Of a stretch of 64,000 bases of DNA, positions 32,115 to 40,926 are shown in pieces. The notes under the pieces are model-generated. The model searched no databases. It saw nothing but the letters and a program-made list of their open reading frames with translations, and was not told where the DNA came from. The position numbers and the translations under genes are program-made. This stretch comes from Micromonospora acroterricola (GTDB lineage Bacteria > Actinomycetota > Actinomycetes > Mycobacteriales > Micromonosporaceae), in contig NZ_QGKR01000364.1 of NCBI RefSeq assembly GCF_003172955.1, positions 26,945 to 90,944 of the forward strand, written 5' to 3'. Numbering within the stretch: the stretch's first letter is position 1; every line of letters begins with the position of its first letter.

Positions 32115-33314
32115 CTACAGCGGCGGGTTGGTCTCCGGGCCTCGCCGGTGGAGGATCCCGTCGAAAATGGCGATCCCGGCCAGGATCAACCCCGCGGTGG
32201 CAGACGCGACGATCGGCGGGAGGAACACCATGGGTGGCGCCGCCACGGCCAGCACCAGCACACCGATCAACAGCACGCGGCAGCGCGGCCCGCTCCAGGA
32301 CAACTGCTCCAGGTAGGTCCGCCCAATCAGGAACAGCGCGGGGCCGCCGAAGATGATGACCACCAGCGCCCAGTCGATCGGCGGGTCCGGGTCCTCGATG
32401 ACCTGCCCGTAGCCGACCGCCGTGCAGATGATGCCGCCGACGATGAGCAGCAGGCTGAAGCTCGCCCACCGGGACAGTTGCAGCCCTTCCCCGGCCGAGC
32501 TGGCGGCGCTGTCCCGGGCTGGGCCGACGTGGTAGAAGTAGATCCGCCAGAACGCCACCACCGCCACGAACGCGGCGACGAGGGTGACGGTCCGCTCGGT
32601 CGAGAAGCCCGGAAAGCTGATGGTGATGCCGGCCTCGAGCACCACCTCGGCGAGCGCGATCATGAAGAACTGGTTGTACCGCTCGGCGAGGTGGGAGTAG
32701 GAGATCTTGGACAGGGCGCTCAGCCGCGCCCCCCGGATCCCGAACGCGGGCCAGTTGGTCGCCGCCCCGACGACCTCGATGGCGAGTGCGAGGGTCCAGA
32801 AGACGCCACGGCCGAGGCCGCCGCTGATGCCACCGCCGATCCAGAGCACGCCGGACACCGCGTGCCAGGTCAGGACCCGGGCCGAGACCTCCCGCATCGC
32901 GTGCCCGCGCAGGGCCCACGTCAGGTAGAGCGGTCGGCCTACCTGGATGAGGACGTACGTGCAGGCGAAGATCACACCACGCTGGCCGAACGCCTGCGGC
33001 AGCGTGACCGCCAGCACCAGTGTGCCGAACATCGTGGCCAGGAGGACGATCTGGATGTCGGTCCGGCGGGGGTCGTAGGTGCTCGCCATCAGCGCGTTGA
33101 GTGACCAGATCATCCACATCGCCGCGAAGAACAACAGCGTCTGGCCCGCCTCCGACAGCAGCGCGTGCCGGACGATGGTCAGGTCATCCGCGACCCGCCC
33201 GGCGAGGCGGGCGAGCGCGAAGACGTAGACGATGTCGAAGAGCAGCTCCAGGACGGTCGCCCGGCGCGGGCTCGTGCTGTCCCCGAGCCCCGCGAACCAG
33301 GCGGGCGTCACCAC
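32115..33314 (-). CDS. ltrA: LtrA family low-temperature-requirement membrane protein
   Basis: A 399-residue polytopic membrane protein of the LtrA family, with about ten to twelve hydrophobic segments. Signature stretches are RRATVLELLFDIVYVFALARL at the N terminus and HLAERYNQFFMIALAEVVLEAG in the middle. LtrA was named from a Listeria gene needed for growth in the cold, but its transport or enzymatic role is unclear. The start is GTG 33312-33314 and the next codon is also GTG; no clear ribosome binding site. It is a single gene. Confidence 0.83.
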   Translation of the reverse strand: MVTPAWFAGLGDSTSPRRATVLELLFDIVYVFALARLAGRVADDLTIVRHALLSEAGQTLLFFAAMWMIWSLNALMASTYDPRRTDIQIVLLATMFGTLVLAVTLPQAFGQRGVIFACTYVLIQVGRPLYLTWALRGHAMREVSARVLTWHAVSGVLWIGGGISGGLGRGVFWTLALAIEVVGAATNWPAFGIRGARLSALSKISYSHLAERYNQFFMIALAEVVLEAGITISFPGFSTERTVTLVAAFVAVVAFWRIYFYHVGPARDSAASSAGEGLQLSRWASFSLLLIVGGIICTAVGYGQVIEDPDPPIDWALVVIIFGGPALFLIGRTYLEQLSWSGPRCRVLLIGVLVLAVAAPPMVFLPPIVASATAGLILAGIAIFDGILHRRGPETNPPL

Positions 33315-33586
33315 GGAGCGATCAGCTCAGCCGGCCACGGCGGCCGACACCGGCACGCCGAGGTGGGCGAGCACCGCGGCGACCAGCCGCCGGGCCCGGT
33401 GGCGGTGCTCGGTGATCTGCCCCGCCATCCCCTGAGCCTCCTTGCGGACCGGTCGAGCCCCATCCCTGTTGGGGGATTTTATCCCGATCTCGGCCGCTCC
33501 CGGGAGTTATGCGGACAGCTCTCCGGGTCGGCTCGGTGACGGTTCGGGCCGCCCGGCTCCCACCCGGCTGGAGATCTGCTGCGCTC
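33315..33586. other. Intergenic region upstream of ltrA
   Basis: These 272 bp hold the presumed ltrA promoter and the 3' end of the monooxygenase transcript. The only clear structure is a small hairpin GGGAT-TTT-ATCCC (33473-33485). No gene is visible. Confidence 0.4.
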
Positions 33587-35119
33587 TCACCGCGTCACGC
33601 GGCGGACCCGGGCCGGTTCCGGCCGGTCCGGCACGTCGGCCGTACGCCGGATCATGCGGTCCGTCACGCTCCGGTAGGAGCGCGGATCAACGGGCAGCAA
33701 CCACTGTCGGGCCCGCGTCAGCCGGCCGAGGTTGAGCCCGAGCTCGTCGAGCACCTCGTCGATGTTGTGCATCGAGAACGGGATGACGTTCGTGCCCCGG
33801 GCGTGCCGCCCGCGGGTACGCGCCGCCATCCAGGCGACACGCGTGCGGACCTCCTCGCGCATGCGGTCCGGAGGCGGCAGCGTGATCCCGCCCCGCAGGT
33901 GGGCGGCCGTCCAGACCGCCGCCATCTCCGCGCTGAGCGGGCTGAAGAACGAGGAGTTGTAGCCGGCGAAGGTCAGGTGCGGGACGTCGACCGGCAGGAT
34001 CTGGCGGTAGAGCAGGAAGTTGCCCGCGTCGTCCTGGAGCCGGGCGTGCAGGGCGTCGTCGAGGAACGGCACGTGCTGCCGGAAGCCGGTGCCACAGATC
34101 ACCAGGTCCGCGGCGAGCACCGTGCCGTCGACGAGGCGGGCGGCGGGCCGGCCACCGTCGACGAGAAGCTCGCTGATCGTCCGGTCCCGGTGGACGGTGA
34201 TCCGGCCGTCGGCGACGCGCTCGAAGAAGCCCTCCGTGGCGAGGCTGACCGTGCTGCGGGCGATGTCCTGGAAGCTCCCGTTCGGCACGAGGCCCAGCTC
34301 GCGCAGCTTGAGCTGCCGGGTGGCGACCGACCCGACGCTGTCGAGCAGAGTACGACGCAGCCCGTCCCCCGGGCCGTGCAGGAACCGCTCGACGCCCCTC
34401 AACCGGAGGTACCGGAACAGCGCCTCACCCATCCGGGTCAACAGCAGGTACTTGTAGTTGAGCGCGCCGCCGAGCTTCCTGGGCATCTTCCAGAGCAGCT
34501 CCCGGGCCACGACGTGGGTCTGTGCCGCGACGTCGCTCAGGGGGATCGCCACGTCACAGGAGGACTTGCCGTACCCGACGACGAGGACGTTCTTTCCGCT
34601 GGCCGCTTCGAGGTCGTGGAACTCCCCCGCGGCCAGGACGCGTCCCCCGGCGGCGGTGAAGTCCGCGCGGCCGTCGAAGGAGGGGACGAGGGGGTCGGAG
34701 AAGATGCCGTTGGCGACGACGAGGTGGTCGTACCGCTCCAGGGTCACCGGATCCTGGGCGCCCGCCGGGCGCGACGCGACCAGCCACCCGGTCTCGTCCT
34801 CCACCAGCTGCGCCGAGACGACCTCCGTGGCGAGGCGCAGAACGGCGCCGAGCCCGAACATCGCCACGTAGCTCTCGAGGTACTGCTGGACCTGCTCGCC
34901 CGTCGGCCACTGCGGGTAGTGCGCCGGCATCGGGAGGTCGGAGAGGTGGTAGGTGCCCTTGTCGTTCTGGGTACGCAGCCCGGGGTACCGCCGGGTGCGG
35001 CTCCACACCCCGCCGACGTCGGGCGCCTTCTCGAACACGGTGACGTCGAAACCACTCTGCCGCAGCACCTTCGCTGCGCTCAGGCCGGCGAATCCGGCGC
35101 CGACGACGGCGATCCTCAT
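33587..35119 (-). CDS. Flavin-containing (FMO-like/BVMO-like) monooxygenase
   Basis: A 510-residue flavoprotein predicted to use FAD and NADPH to oxygenate a small substrate. The N terminus MRIAVVGAGFAGLSAAKVL is the FAD Rossmann motif. The FAD/NADPH core continues with VGGVWSRTRRYPGLRTQND, and the second Rossmann motif is NVLVVGYGKSSCDVAI (NADPH). VICGTGFRQHVPFL is the ATG-like motif near the flavin. The classic BVMO FxGxxxHxxxW is modified (VLAAGEFHDLE). ATG 35119 with GGAGG ahead was chosen over an upstream in-frame ATG. It is divergent from an AraC regulator, suggesting induction by its substrate. N- or S-oxygenation and Baeyer-Villiger chemistry are all possible. Confidence 0.83.
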   Translation of the reverse strand: MRIAVVGAGFAGLSAAKVLRQSGFDVTVFEKAPDVGGVWSRTRRYPGLRTQNDKGTYHLSDLPMPAHYPQWPTGEQVQQYLESYVAMFGLGAVLRLATEVVSAQLVEDETGWLVASRPAGAQDPVTLERYDHLVVANGIFSDPLVPSFDGRADFTAAGGRVLAAGEFHDLEAASGKNVLVVGYGKSSCDVAIPLSDVAAQTHVVARELLWKMPRKLGGALNYKYLLLTRMGEALFRYLRLRGVERFLHGPGDGLRRTLLDSVGSVATRQLKLRELGLVPNGSFQDIARSTVSLATEGFFERVADGRITVHRDRTISELLVDGGRPAARLVDGTVLAADLVICGTGFRQHVPFLDDALHARLQDDAGNFLLYRQILPVDVPHLTFAGYNSSFFSPLSAEMAAVWTAAHLRGGITLPPPDRMREEVRTRVAWMAARTRGRHARGTNVIPFSMHNIDEVLDELGLNLGRLTRARQWLLPVDPRSYRSVTDRMIRRTADVPDRPEPARVRRVTR

Positions 35120-35203
35120 GGCAGCCTCCGGTGTGTGACCCGCTGACGAGAAGCCCACGCCGGCGGTGTCAGGACGCTAACGGCCACGGTGGAGCGGCCG
35201 CTA

Positions 35204-35240
35204 TCCGCTGTACGCGGGCACTGTCCGCCGCGCGCGGGCG
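35204..35240. promoter_or_regulatory. Two 20-bp-spaced direct repeats, likely AraC-regulator sites
   Basis: TCCGC-N4-CGCGGGC occurs at 35204-35219 and 35224-35239 with exactly 20 bp period, two helical turns, between the divergent monooxygenase and AraC-type regulator genes. Direct half-sites on one face are the usual layout for AraC-family activators. Confidence 0.55.
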
Positions 35241-35327
35241 ATTCCTGTCGGGTCGGCGGCTTTCCCGCCCGGCCGGACCGCGGCGCGCCCTACTGTCAGC
35301 GCATCGGGACCCCGTGGGAGATGCCGG

Positions 35328-36290
35328 ATGGATGCCGTGACGGTCAGGACGCGCGACGTCGAGCACGCTCGCGTCGAGGTGGGTCGCGTCTTCTGCCCGC
35401 ACCGGCTCACACCGCAGTCCGGCGTCCGCAGCGTCCAGTTGCGGATGGCGGCCCGCCGCGTGGGCGGCGTGGGCGTCATCGACCTCGACTACGGACAGGC
35501 GGTGCGGATCCAACCCGACCCGCTGGAGACCTTCTACCTCATCCAGATCCCCCGCGCCGGCCACGCGACGGTGCAGCACGCGGGCCACAGCGCGACCTCG
35601 ACGCCCGACGTCGCGTCCGTCCTCTCTCCGTACGACGCCTCGGACATGCACTGGTCGGCAGCCTCGCCGCACCGGATCTTCTACGCGGACCGGCAGGCCG
35701 TCGACCGGGAGCTGGCCCGCCTGCTGGGCCACCCGGTGGACGGCCGGGTCCGCTTCGACGTCGGCATGGCCATGACCACGACCGCCGCGAAGGCCTGGGC
35801 ACGCGGTGTGGACTTCCTCGCCGACGAGCTGTCGCAGCCGATGGACGCGTCCCTGCTGGACCACCCCCAGGTCGCCGCCCGTTTCGAGCAGGCGCTCATC
35901 GGCAAGTTGTTGCTGGCCCACCGGCACACCTGTTCCGACCTGCTCGCCGCGCCGGCGCACCACCCGACCCCCGGGCGCCTCGTCCGCCGGGCCTGCGAGC
36001 TGATCAGGGACCACCACGGCGAGGCGCTGACGGTGGGGGATGTCGCGGAGGCGCTCCGGGTGAGCGTACGGACGCTGCAGGACTGCTTCCGCCGGGAGTT
36101 GGGGACGACGCCGACGGCGTACCTGCGCGCGTGCCGGCTCGACGCGGCCCACCGTGCGTTGCAGGCGGCCGGTCCCGGTGTGTCCGTGACGACCGTCGCC
36201 CTCCAGCACGGGTTCGTCCACCTGGGCCGCTTCGCGAGCGATTACCGGGCGCGCTTCGGCGAGTCCCCGTCCACGGCCCTGCGTCGCTGA
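35328..36290 (+). CDS. AraC-family transcriptional regulator
   Basis: A 320-residue regulator: an N-terminal AraC-binding-like effector domain (residues 1-200) and a C-terminal double HTH (RRACELIRDHHGEALTVGDVAEALRVSVRTLQDCFRRELGTTPTAYLRACRLD and VTTVALQHGFVHLGRFASDYRARFGESPS). It resembles the AraC_binding_2/TpaA-type regulators of aromatic catabolism. GGGAG precedes the ATG by 8 nt. Most likely activates the divergent monooxygenase gene through the direct repeats between them. Followed by a shared terminator. Confidence 0.87.
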   Translation: MDAVTVRTRDVEHARVEVGRVFCPHRLTPQSGVRSVQLRMAARRVGGVGVIDLDYGQAVRIQPDPLETFYLIQIPRAGHATVQHAGHSATSTPDVASVLSPYDASDMHWSAASPHRIFYADRQAVDRELARLLGHPVDGRVRFDVGMAMTTTAAKAWARGVDFLADELSQPMDASLLDHPQVAARFEQALIGKLLLAHRHTCSDLLAAPAHHPTPGRLVRRACELIRDHHGEALTVGDVAEALRVSVRTLQDCFRRELGTTPTAYLRACRLDAAHRALQAAGPGVSVTTVALQHGFVHLGRFASDYRARFGESPSTALRR

Positions 36291-36325
36291 CCACCTCCGG
36301 CTACTGAGCAGCGGTGATGAGGCCC

Positions 36326-36368
36326 GGCCGACCGACCTCTCCGGCTCGCCCGGACCGCGCGGTCGGCC
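36326..36368. terminator. Possible bidirectional terminator
   Basis: A 9-bp perfect stem GGCCGACCG / CGGTCGGCC with a 25-nt loop between the AraC gene and the convergent MEDS-HATPase gene. The long loop makes it only moderately convincing. Confidence 0.5.
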
Positions 36369-36405
36369 CTGCGGCTCCGCGGTTGCCGGTGCCGCCCGGT
36401 GGACG

Positions 36406-37386
36406 TCAGCGGTGCATGTGGAGGCGGACCGTGGTGGCGCCGGGCACGGTGTGGACGCGTACGAGGTCGCAGAGTTGGTTGACCAGGAGGAGCCCGCGGC
36501 TGCCGGGCTGCTGCGGTGGCACGGGGATCCGGCCGGCGAGCGGATTCGTGATGTGGCCGGAGTCGGTGAGCTGGCAGATCAGCCGAGTGCGGTCGGTCCA
36601 GACCGCGAGGGTGCCGCCGGCTCCGGTGTGCCTGACCGTGTTCGCGGCCAGCTCGCTGACGGCCAGGGTGAGGTCGGAGACCCGGTCCGGCGACAGTCCG
36701 GCCGCGATCGCCTCGGCGGTCACCACCCGTCGGATGGCCGGGAGGGCATGGAAGTCGATGCTGATGGTGGTCGCCTCGTCAGGCGGGTCCGGCAACGGCA
36801 GGTTGAACCCTGCGGCCACCGCGATCGGGTCCGCGTACTGGGAGCTCTCCCGCACCTCGTCGCCCAACTGCACGACCGGGTGGGTGCGGTAGGCGTCGTC
36901 GAGCCAGCGCCGATCCAGGCGGGTGGTGTCGTAGGGACAGAGGATGGTGGCCGGCCGGCCGGCGAACGCAGCGTTGATCAGGGCCTCGTGCTGGGCGCAG
37001 GCGGGGTATTCGATCGCGCTGCGGCCGGCCCAGATGGGCTCACCGATGATGCGTACCCGTTTCCCCAGGTGGGCGGCGGCGAAGGCGAGCAGGACGCCGG
37101 GGATGATCCGCCCCGGGTTGCGGCCGGCCACGCTCATGTCGTGCAGCTGGACCCGACCCGCGTCGGCGCCGAGTGCCGTACGGATGTGGTCGAGGTTGCC
37201 GCCCGGCACGGCGACCATGACCGGCTCTCCGGCGGCGAGACCGGCTCGGATGAACGGCACCGTGCCCGCCAGGTACTCGTGCCGGTCCGCGTAGAAGAGG
37301 GCGGGGTGGACGAAGGTTCCGGACAACTGGTCGGGGTCATCCCGGTGGGGGCGGCCCTTGCGGTCCGGGCGAGCCGTCGGGATCAA
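36406..37386 (-). CDS. MEDS-domain/HATPase anti-sigma-factor-type regulator
   Basis: A 326-residue cytoplasmic regulator. The N-terminal MEDS-like sensory domain (about 20-180; FVHPALFYADRHEYLAGTVPFI, VMVAVPGGNLDHI) is joined to an RsbW-type HATPase domain (DRVSDLTLAVSELAANTVRHT with the N-box, and GSRGLLLVNQLCDLV as the G-box). This architecture is that of anti-sigma kinases in partner-switching stress cascades. The start is TTG 37386: it overlaps the phosphatase stop as TTGA and follows AGAAGG; reading upstream instead gives 76 low-complexity Arg/His residues. Coupled with the upstream GAF-SpoIIE phosphatase, so kinase and phosphatase of one switch are cotranslated. No sigma factor or antagonist gene is adjacent. 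Confidence 0.77.
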   Translation of the reverse strand: MIPTARPDRKGRPHRDDPDQLSGTFVHPALFYADRHEYLAGTVPFIRAGLAAGEPVMVAVPGGNLDHIRTALGADAGRVQLHDMSVAGRNPGRIIPGVLLAFAAAHLGKRVRIIGEPIWAGRSAIEYPACAQHEALINAAFAGRPATILCPYDTTRLDRRWLDDAYRTHPVVQLGDEVRESSQYADPIAVAAGFNLPLPDPPDEATTISIDFHALPAIRRVVTAEAIAAGLSPDRVSDLTLAVSELAANTVRHTGAGGTLAVWTDRTRLICQLTDSGHITNPLAGRIPVPPQQPGSRGLLLVNQLCDLVRVHTVPGATTVRLHMHR

Positions 37387-38600
37387 GGGGACCTTCTGTT
37401 CGACGCGTGGATGGCGAGCAGGGCGATGTCGTCGGTGGCCTGTTCGGAGGCGAGTGTGGTCATGATGCGGGCGCAGACGGTTTCGGCGGTGCCCGGTGCG
37501 ACGGCCGAGCAGAGTCGGTCGATGCCGACGTCGATGATCTCGCCGCGGCGCTCGACGAGCCCGTCGGTGTAGCAGATCAGCACGGCGTCGGACGGGAACG
37601 TGACCTCCGTGCACCGGCGGGAGGGCTGACGCGGGCCGATGCCCAGTGGGAGGTCGACGGGAATGTCCAGCGCGCCGACCGGTTGTCCCGGTGCGGCCAG
37701 GATGGGTGGCAGGTGCCCGGCCAGGGAGACCTTGATGGTGGCCCGGTCCGGGGAGATCATGGCGTAGAGAACCGTGGCGAGGTTGCCGGTCTCGAAGTGC
37801 TGGATCTTCCGATCGAGCAACGTCAGGGCACTGGCCGGGTCGTCACAGACCAGCGCGTACGCGCGCAGGGCGCTGCGGAGGCGGCCCATGACGACCGCCG
37901 AGCGCAGCCCGTGCCCGGAGACGTCGCCGATGACGACGCCCAGCCAACCGGAGGGCAGGGTGAACACGTCGTACCAGTCGCCGCCGACGCCAGCGTCGTG
38001 ACCGGGTACGTAGCGGGCGGCCATGTCCACACCTGGCAGGTCGGGCAGGTGGGTGGGTAGCAGGCTGCGTTGCAGCGCGAGGGCGGCGCTGCGGTCGAGG
38101 CCACTGGCCCTGGTCCGGGTGGCGAGGCTCGCCCGGTCGGCGGCGAGTTGCAGGAGTTGCACATCGTCACCGGTGAACTGGTGTGGCCGCAGGCAGCCGA
38201 CGTGCAGGACGCCGATCAGCTCGCCGCCGGCGAACATCGGCACGCCCAACAGCGAGCGGACTCCCCGATCGAACAGAACCGCGTCGTCGGCGGCAACGAC
38301 GTCGTCCAGCGTGACGGGCTGCTTCTCCTGGGCGACGCGGCCGGCGAAGCCGTGGGTGATCGGGAGCCGGGTGCCTTCCCGCACGTCGGGGCTCAGCCCG
38401 TTGGCAGCGGCGGCCACCCACTGCTGCGCGTGCACGTCCAGCAGCAGGATGGCCGCGGTGTCGACCGTCAGCACCTCTCGGATGCGGTCGAGAAGCTGTT
38501 CCAGAAGGTCCTTGACGTCAAGCTGGGACAGCGCGGCGTCGGTGACCGCCTCGACGCGGCGCAGCCGCTCGTCGCTCCCGCTTCCGTGCACGTCAATCAC
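37383..38600 (-). CDS. GAF-domain SpoIIE/PP2C-type phosphatase
   Basis: A 405-residue protein serine phosphatase. The GAF domain spans about residues 10-165 (LTVDTAAILLLD, SLLGVPMFAGGELIGVLHVG) and the SpoIIE/RsbU-type PP2C domain covers the rest (AARYVPGHDAGVGGDWYDVF, VIGDVSGHGLRSAVVMGRLR, SLAGHLPPILA, ICYTDGLVERR, DDIALLAIH). All metal-binding Asp/Gly motifs are present, so it is probably active. It would dephosphorylate an anti-anti-sigma factor when the GAF domain senses a signal. Its stop overlaps the TTG start of the MEDS-HATPase gene. Confidence 0.88.
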   Translation of the reverse strand: MIDVHGSGSDERLRRVEAVTDAALSQLDVKDLLEQLLDRIREVLTVDTAAILLLDVHAQQWVAAAANGLSPDVREGTRLPITHGFAGRVAQEKQPVTLDDVVAADDAVLFDRGVRSLLGVPMFAGGELIGVLHVGCLRPHQFTGDDVQLLQLAADRASLATRTRASGLDRSAALALQRSLLPTHLPDLPGVDMAARYVPGHDAGVGGDWYDVFTLPSGWLGVVIGDVSGHGLRSAVVMGRLRSALRAYALVCDDPASALTLLDRKIQHFETGNLATVLYAMISPDRATIKVSLAGHLPPILAAPGQPVGALDIPVDLPLGIGPRQPSRRCTEVTFPSDAVLICYTDGLVERRGEIIDVGIDRLCSAVAPGTAETVCARIMTTLASEQATDDIALLAIHASNRRSP

Positions 38601-38765
38601 GGGCAGAGCCTAGCCCCTCCCCAGCCCTTGACCGGCCACCGGACGTCGCGTAACGGCGAGCCGAGCGTTCCTGGCGCCGGCCGCGCCGCACCGCTTCCCC
38701 GTCGCACCGTGCCGACAATTGCGAACAACCGCCACCCGCCAGCCGAAAAGACATACAGATGCGTC

Positions 38766-40073
38766 ATGTCGGACAGTACGCCGCAGACGGCCTGTTCGAA
38801 CGCCCTGACCCGGCCCGCTTTCGCCAATCGGATCGCCGCCGTCCCACCGACGATTACGTTCGTTGACGTGGCCGACTTTCGGTTTACCACCGCGACGCTC
38901 AGCGTCCTCCTGGTTCTGCCCGCTGTGGCGGTCCTGCCAGCGACGGGAGCGGGGGCCGCGCCGTACGTGCGGTGCCCGGCCGTGAAGCCGCCCGCGCCGC
39001 CGCCCGCCGCACCGACCCCGCCGCCGGTCGACCCCGTCCACCGGTCGGTCGGTGGCGAGGCGCTGGCGACGGCAGGACTGGCTGTCCCCGCGGGTGCGCC
39101 GGCCGCGCCGGCACTGACCGCCACCTCATGGCTCGTGGCGGACCTCACCACCGGCGAGGTTCTGGGTGGGTGCGCCCCCCACGAGTACCGGACGCCAGCC
39201 AGCGTGCAGAAGCTGCTGCTGGCGGCGTCCCTGATGCCCCGCCTGGATCCGACCCAGATGGTCGAGGTGACCGGGGCGGACCTGCGCGACCTCGACCCGG
39301 CCAGCTCGCTGATGGGGGTGGTCGCGGGTGGCCGGTACTCGATCGAGAGCCTGTGGCAGGGGCTCCTGCTCACCTCGGGAAACGACGCGGCCAATGTGCT
39401 GGCCCGGGTCGGCGGCGGTGGCGCGGGTCGAGCGGGCGGAGTGGAGGCCATGAACGAGGAGGCACGCCGGCTGCACGCGAACCAGACCCACGCCGCGACG
39501 CCCTCGGGCCTGGACGGCCCCGGCCAGTACACCAGCGCGTACGACCTCGCGCTCATCGCGCGGGCCACCTTCGCCAGGGAGGACTTTCGGCGATACATGG
39601 CGACGACGGTGGCGCGGATACCGGCACAGCCGAGGAACCCGGCATTCACCATCACTCACGACAACACGCTGCTGGGCCGCTATCCCGGGACGCTCGGGGG
39701 GAAGACGGGCTTCACCGACCTGGCTCGGCAGACGTACGTCGGTGTGGCCGAACGCAACGGTCGACGGCTCGCGGTGACCCTGCTCGGAGCGGAGACCGCG
39801 CCGCTGGGAAGCCTCGGAGAGGCGGCGGCCCTACTCAACTGGGGCTTCGCCCTGCCTCCCGGCGCGTCCGTCGGGCGGCTCGTCAGCCCGGACGAGAAGA
39901 AGCACGACAGCCCCGTCGTCCCCGTCCGGGGCGAGCGCCCCGCGACGCCCGGGGAAGGCTCGATCTCGCTGCCCACCGGGCTGGCTCTCGGCGGCGCCGT
40001 CGTGCTGGCCGTCCTGATGCTGGCGTTCCCGTGGCGGCGCAGGGGCACGCGACAGGAAGCGGGCCGACGGTAG
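38766..40073 (+). CDS. D-alanyl-D-alanine carboxypeptidase (PBP5/DacC-like)
   Basis: A 435-residue exported penicillin-binding protein that trims peptidoglycan stem peptides. The three active-site motifs are SVQK (nucleophile Ser in ASVQKLLLAAS), SGND and KTGFTD. The N terminus has a hydrophobic signal/anchor (LSVLLVLPAVAVLPATGAGA) and a Pro-rich linker; a C-terminal membrane anchor (LALGGAVVLAVLMLAFPW) is followed by basic residues. The start is uncertain: ATG 38766 is used here, but GTG 38868 would put the signal peptide right at the N terminus; neither has a strong ribosome binding site. It ends 9 nt before the convergent ABC ATPase gene. Confidence 0.83.
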   Translation: MSDSTPQTACSNALTRPAFANRIAAVPPTITFVDVADFRFTTATLSVLLVLPAVAVLPATGAGAAPYVRCPAVKPPAPPPAAPTPPPVDPVHRSVGGEALATAGLAVPAGAPAAPALTATSWLVADLTTGEVLGGCAPHEYRTPASVQKLLLAASLMPRLDPTQMVEVTGADLRDLDPASSLMGVVAGGRYSIESLWQGLLLTSGNDAANVLARVGGGGAGRAGGVEAMNEEARRLHANQTHAATPSGLDGPGQYTSAYDLALIARATFAREDFRRYMATTVARIPAQPRNPAFTITHDNTLLGRYPGTLGGKTGFTDLARQTYVGVAERNGRRLAVTLLGAETAPLGSLGEAAALLNWGFALPPGASVGRLVSPDEKKHDSPVVPVRGERPATPGEGSISLPTGLALGGAVVLAVLMLAFPWRRRGTRQEAGRR

Positions 40074-40082
40074 GAGCGGCTG

Positions 40083-40922
40083 TCAGAGGTTGTGACGGTC
40101 GTCGACCGACAGGCGCGGGGCCTCCGGCGGCTCCGGGGCCCGGTCCGGCTGCCCGAGCTGCGCGACGTGGGTCGGGTCGAGGACCCGGGACAGGAACGAG
40201 CGGGTGCGTTCGTGCTGCGGCGCGCCCAGCACCTCCTGCGGGGGACCCTGCTCGACCACCACGCCGCCGTCCATGAACACCACCCGGTCGGCGACGTCCC
40301 GGGCGAACGCCATCTCGTGGGTGACCACCATCATCGTCATGCCGTCCTCGGCCAGCTTGCGCATGACGGTGAGCACGTCGCCGACCAGTTCCGGGTCGAG
40401 GGCGGAGGTCGGCTCGTCGAAGAGCATCAGCTTCGGCTCCATCGACAGCGACCGGGCGATGGCCGCCCGCTGCTGCTGCCCGCCGGAGAGCTGCGCCGGG
40501 AACGCCGCGGCCTTGTCGGTCAGGCCGACGCGCTCCAGGTTGTCGCGCGCGATCCGCTCGGCCTCGCCACGGCCGCGCCGCAGCACCCGACGCTGGGCGA
40601 TGGTGAGGTTGTCCAGCACGGTCAGGTGCGGAAAGAGGTTGAACGACTGGAAGACCATGCCGATGCCACGGCGTACGGAGTCGATCTCGACGTCCGGGTC
40701 GGTCACCTCGGTGCCGTCCACCCAGATCTTGCCGGCGGTCGGCTCCTCCAGCAGGTTGACGCACCGCAGCAACGTCGACTTGCCGGACCCGGACGGCCCG
40801 ATGACACAGACCACCTCGCCGTGGCCGACCTCGAAGTCGATGCCCTTGAGCACCTCGAGCGGGCCGAACGACTTGTGCAGGTCGCGGATCTCGACGGCGG
40901 GTCGGGGTTGGGTCGTCGTCAT
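40083..40922 (-). CDS. Polar amino acid ABC transporter ATP-binding protein
   Basis: A 279-residue ATPase of the GlnQ/HisP type. Walker A GPSGSGKST, Q-loop FQSFNLFPHLT, signature LSGGQQQRAAIARSL, Walker B LMLFDEPTSALD, H-loop VVTHEM. The last ~35 residues are a Pro-rich tail beyond the usual length. It is the third gene of a transporter operon with a permease and a family 3 binding protein upstream; a 4-nt gap separates it from the permease. Confidence 0.92.
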   Translation of the reverse strand: MTTTQPRPAVEIRDLHKSFGPLEVLKGIDFEVGHGEVVCVIGPSGSGKSTLLRCVNLLEEPTAGKIWVDGTEVTDPDVEIDSVRRGIGMVFQSFNLFPHLTVLDNLTIAQRRVLRRGRGEAERIARDNLERVGLTDKAAAFPAQLSGGQQQRAAIARSLSMEPKLMLFDEPTSALDPELVGDVLTVMRKLAEDGMTMMVVTHEMAFARDVADRVVFMDGGVVVEQGPPQEVLGAPQHERTRSFLSRVLDPTHVAQLGQPDRAPEPPEAPRLSVDDRHNL

Positions 40923-40926
40923 TGGG

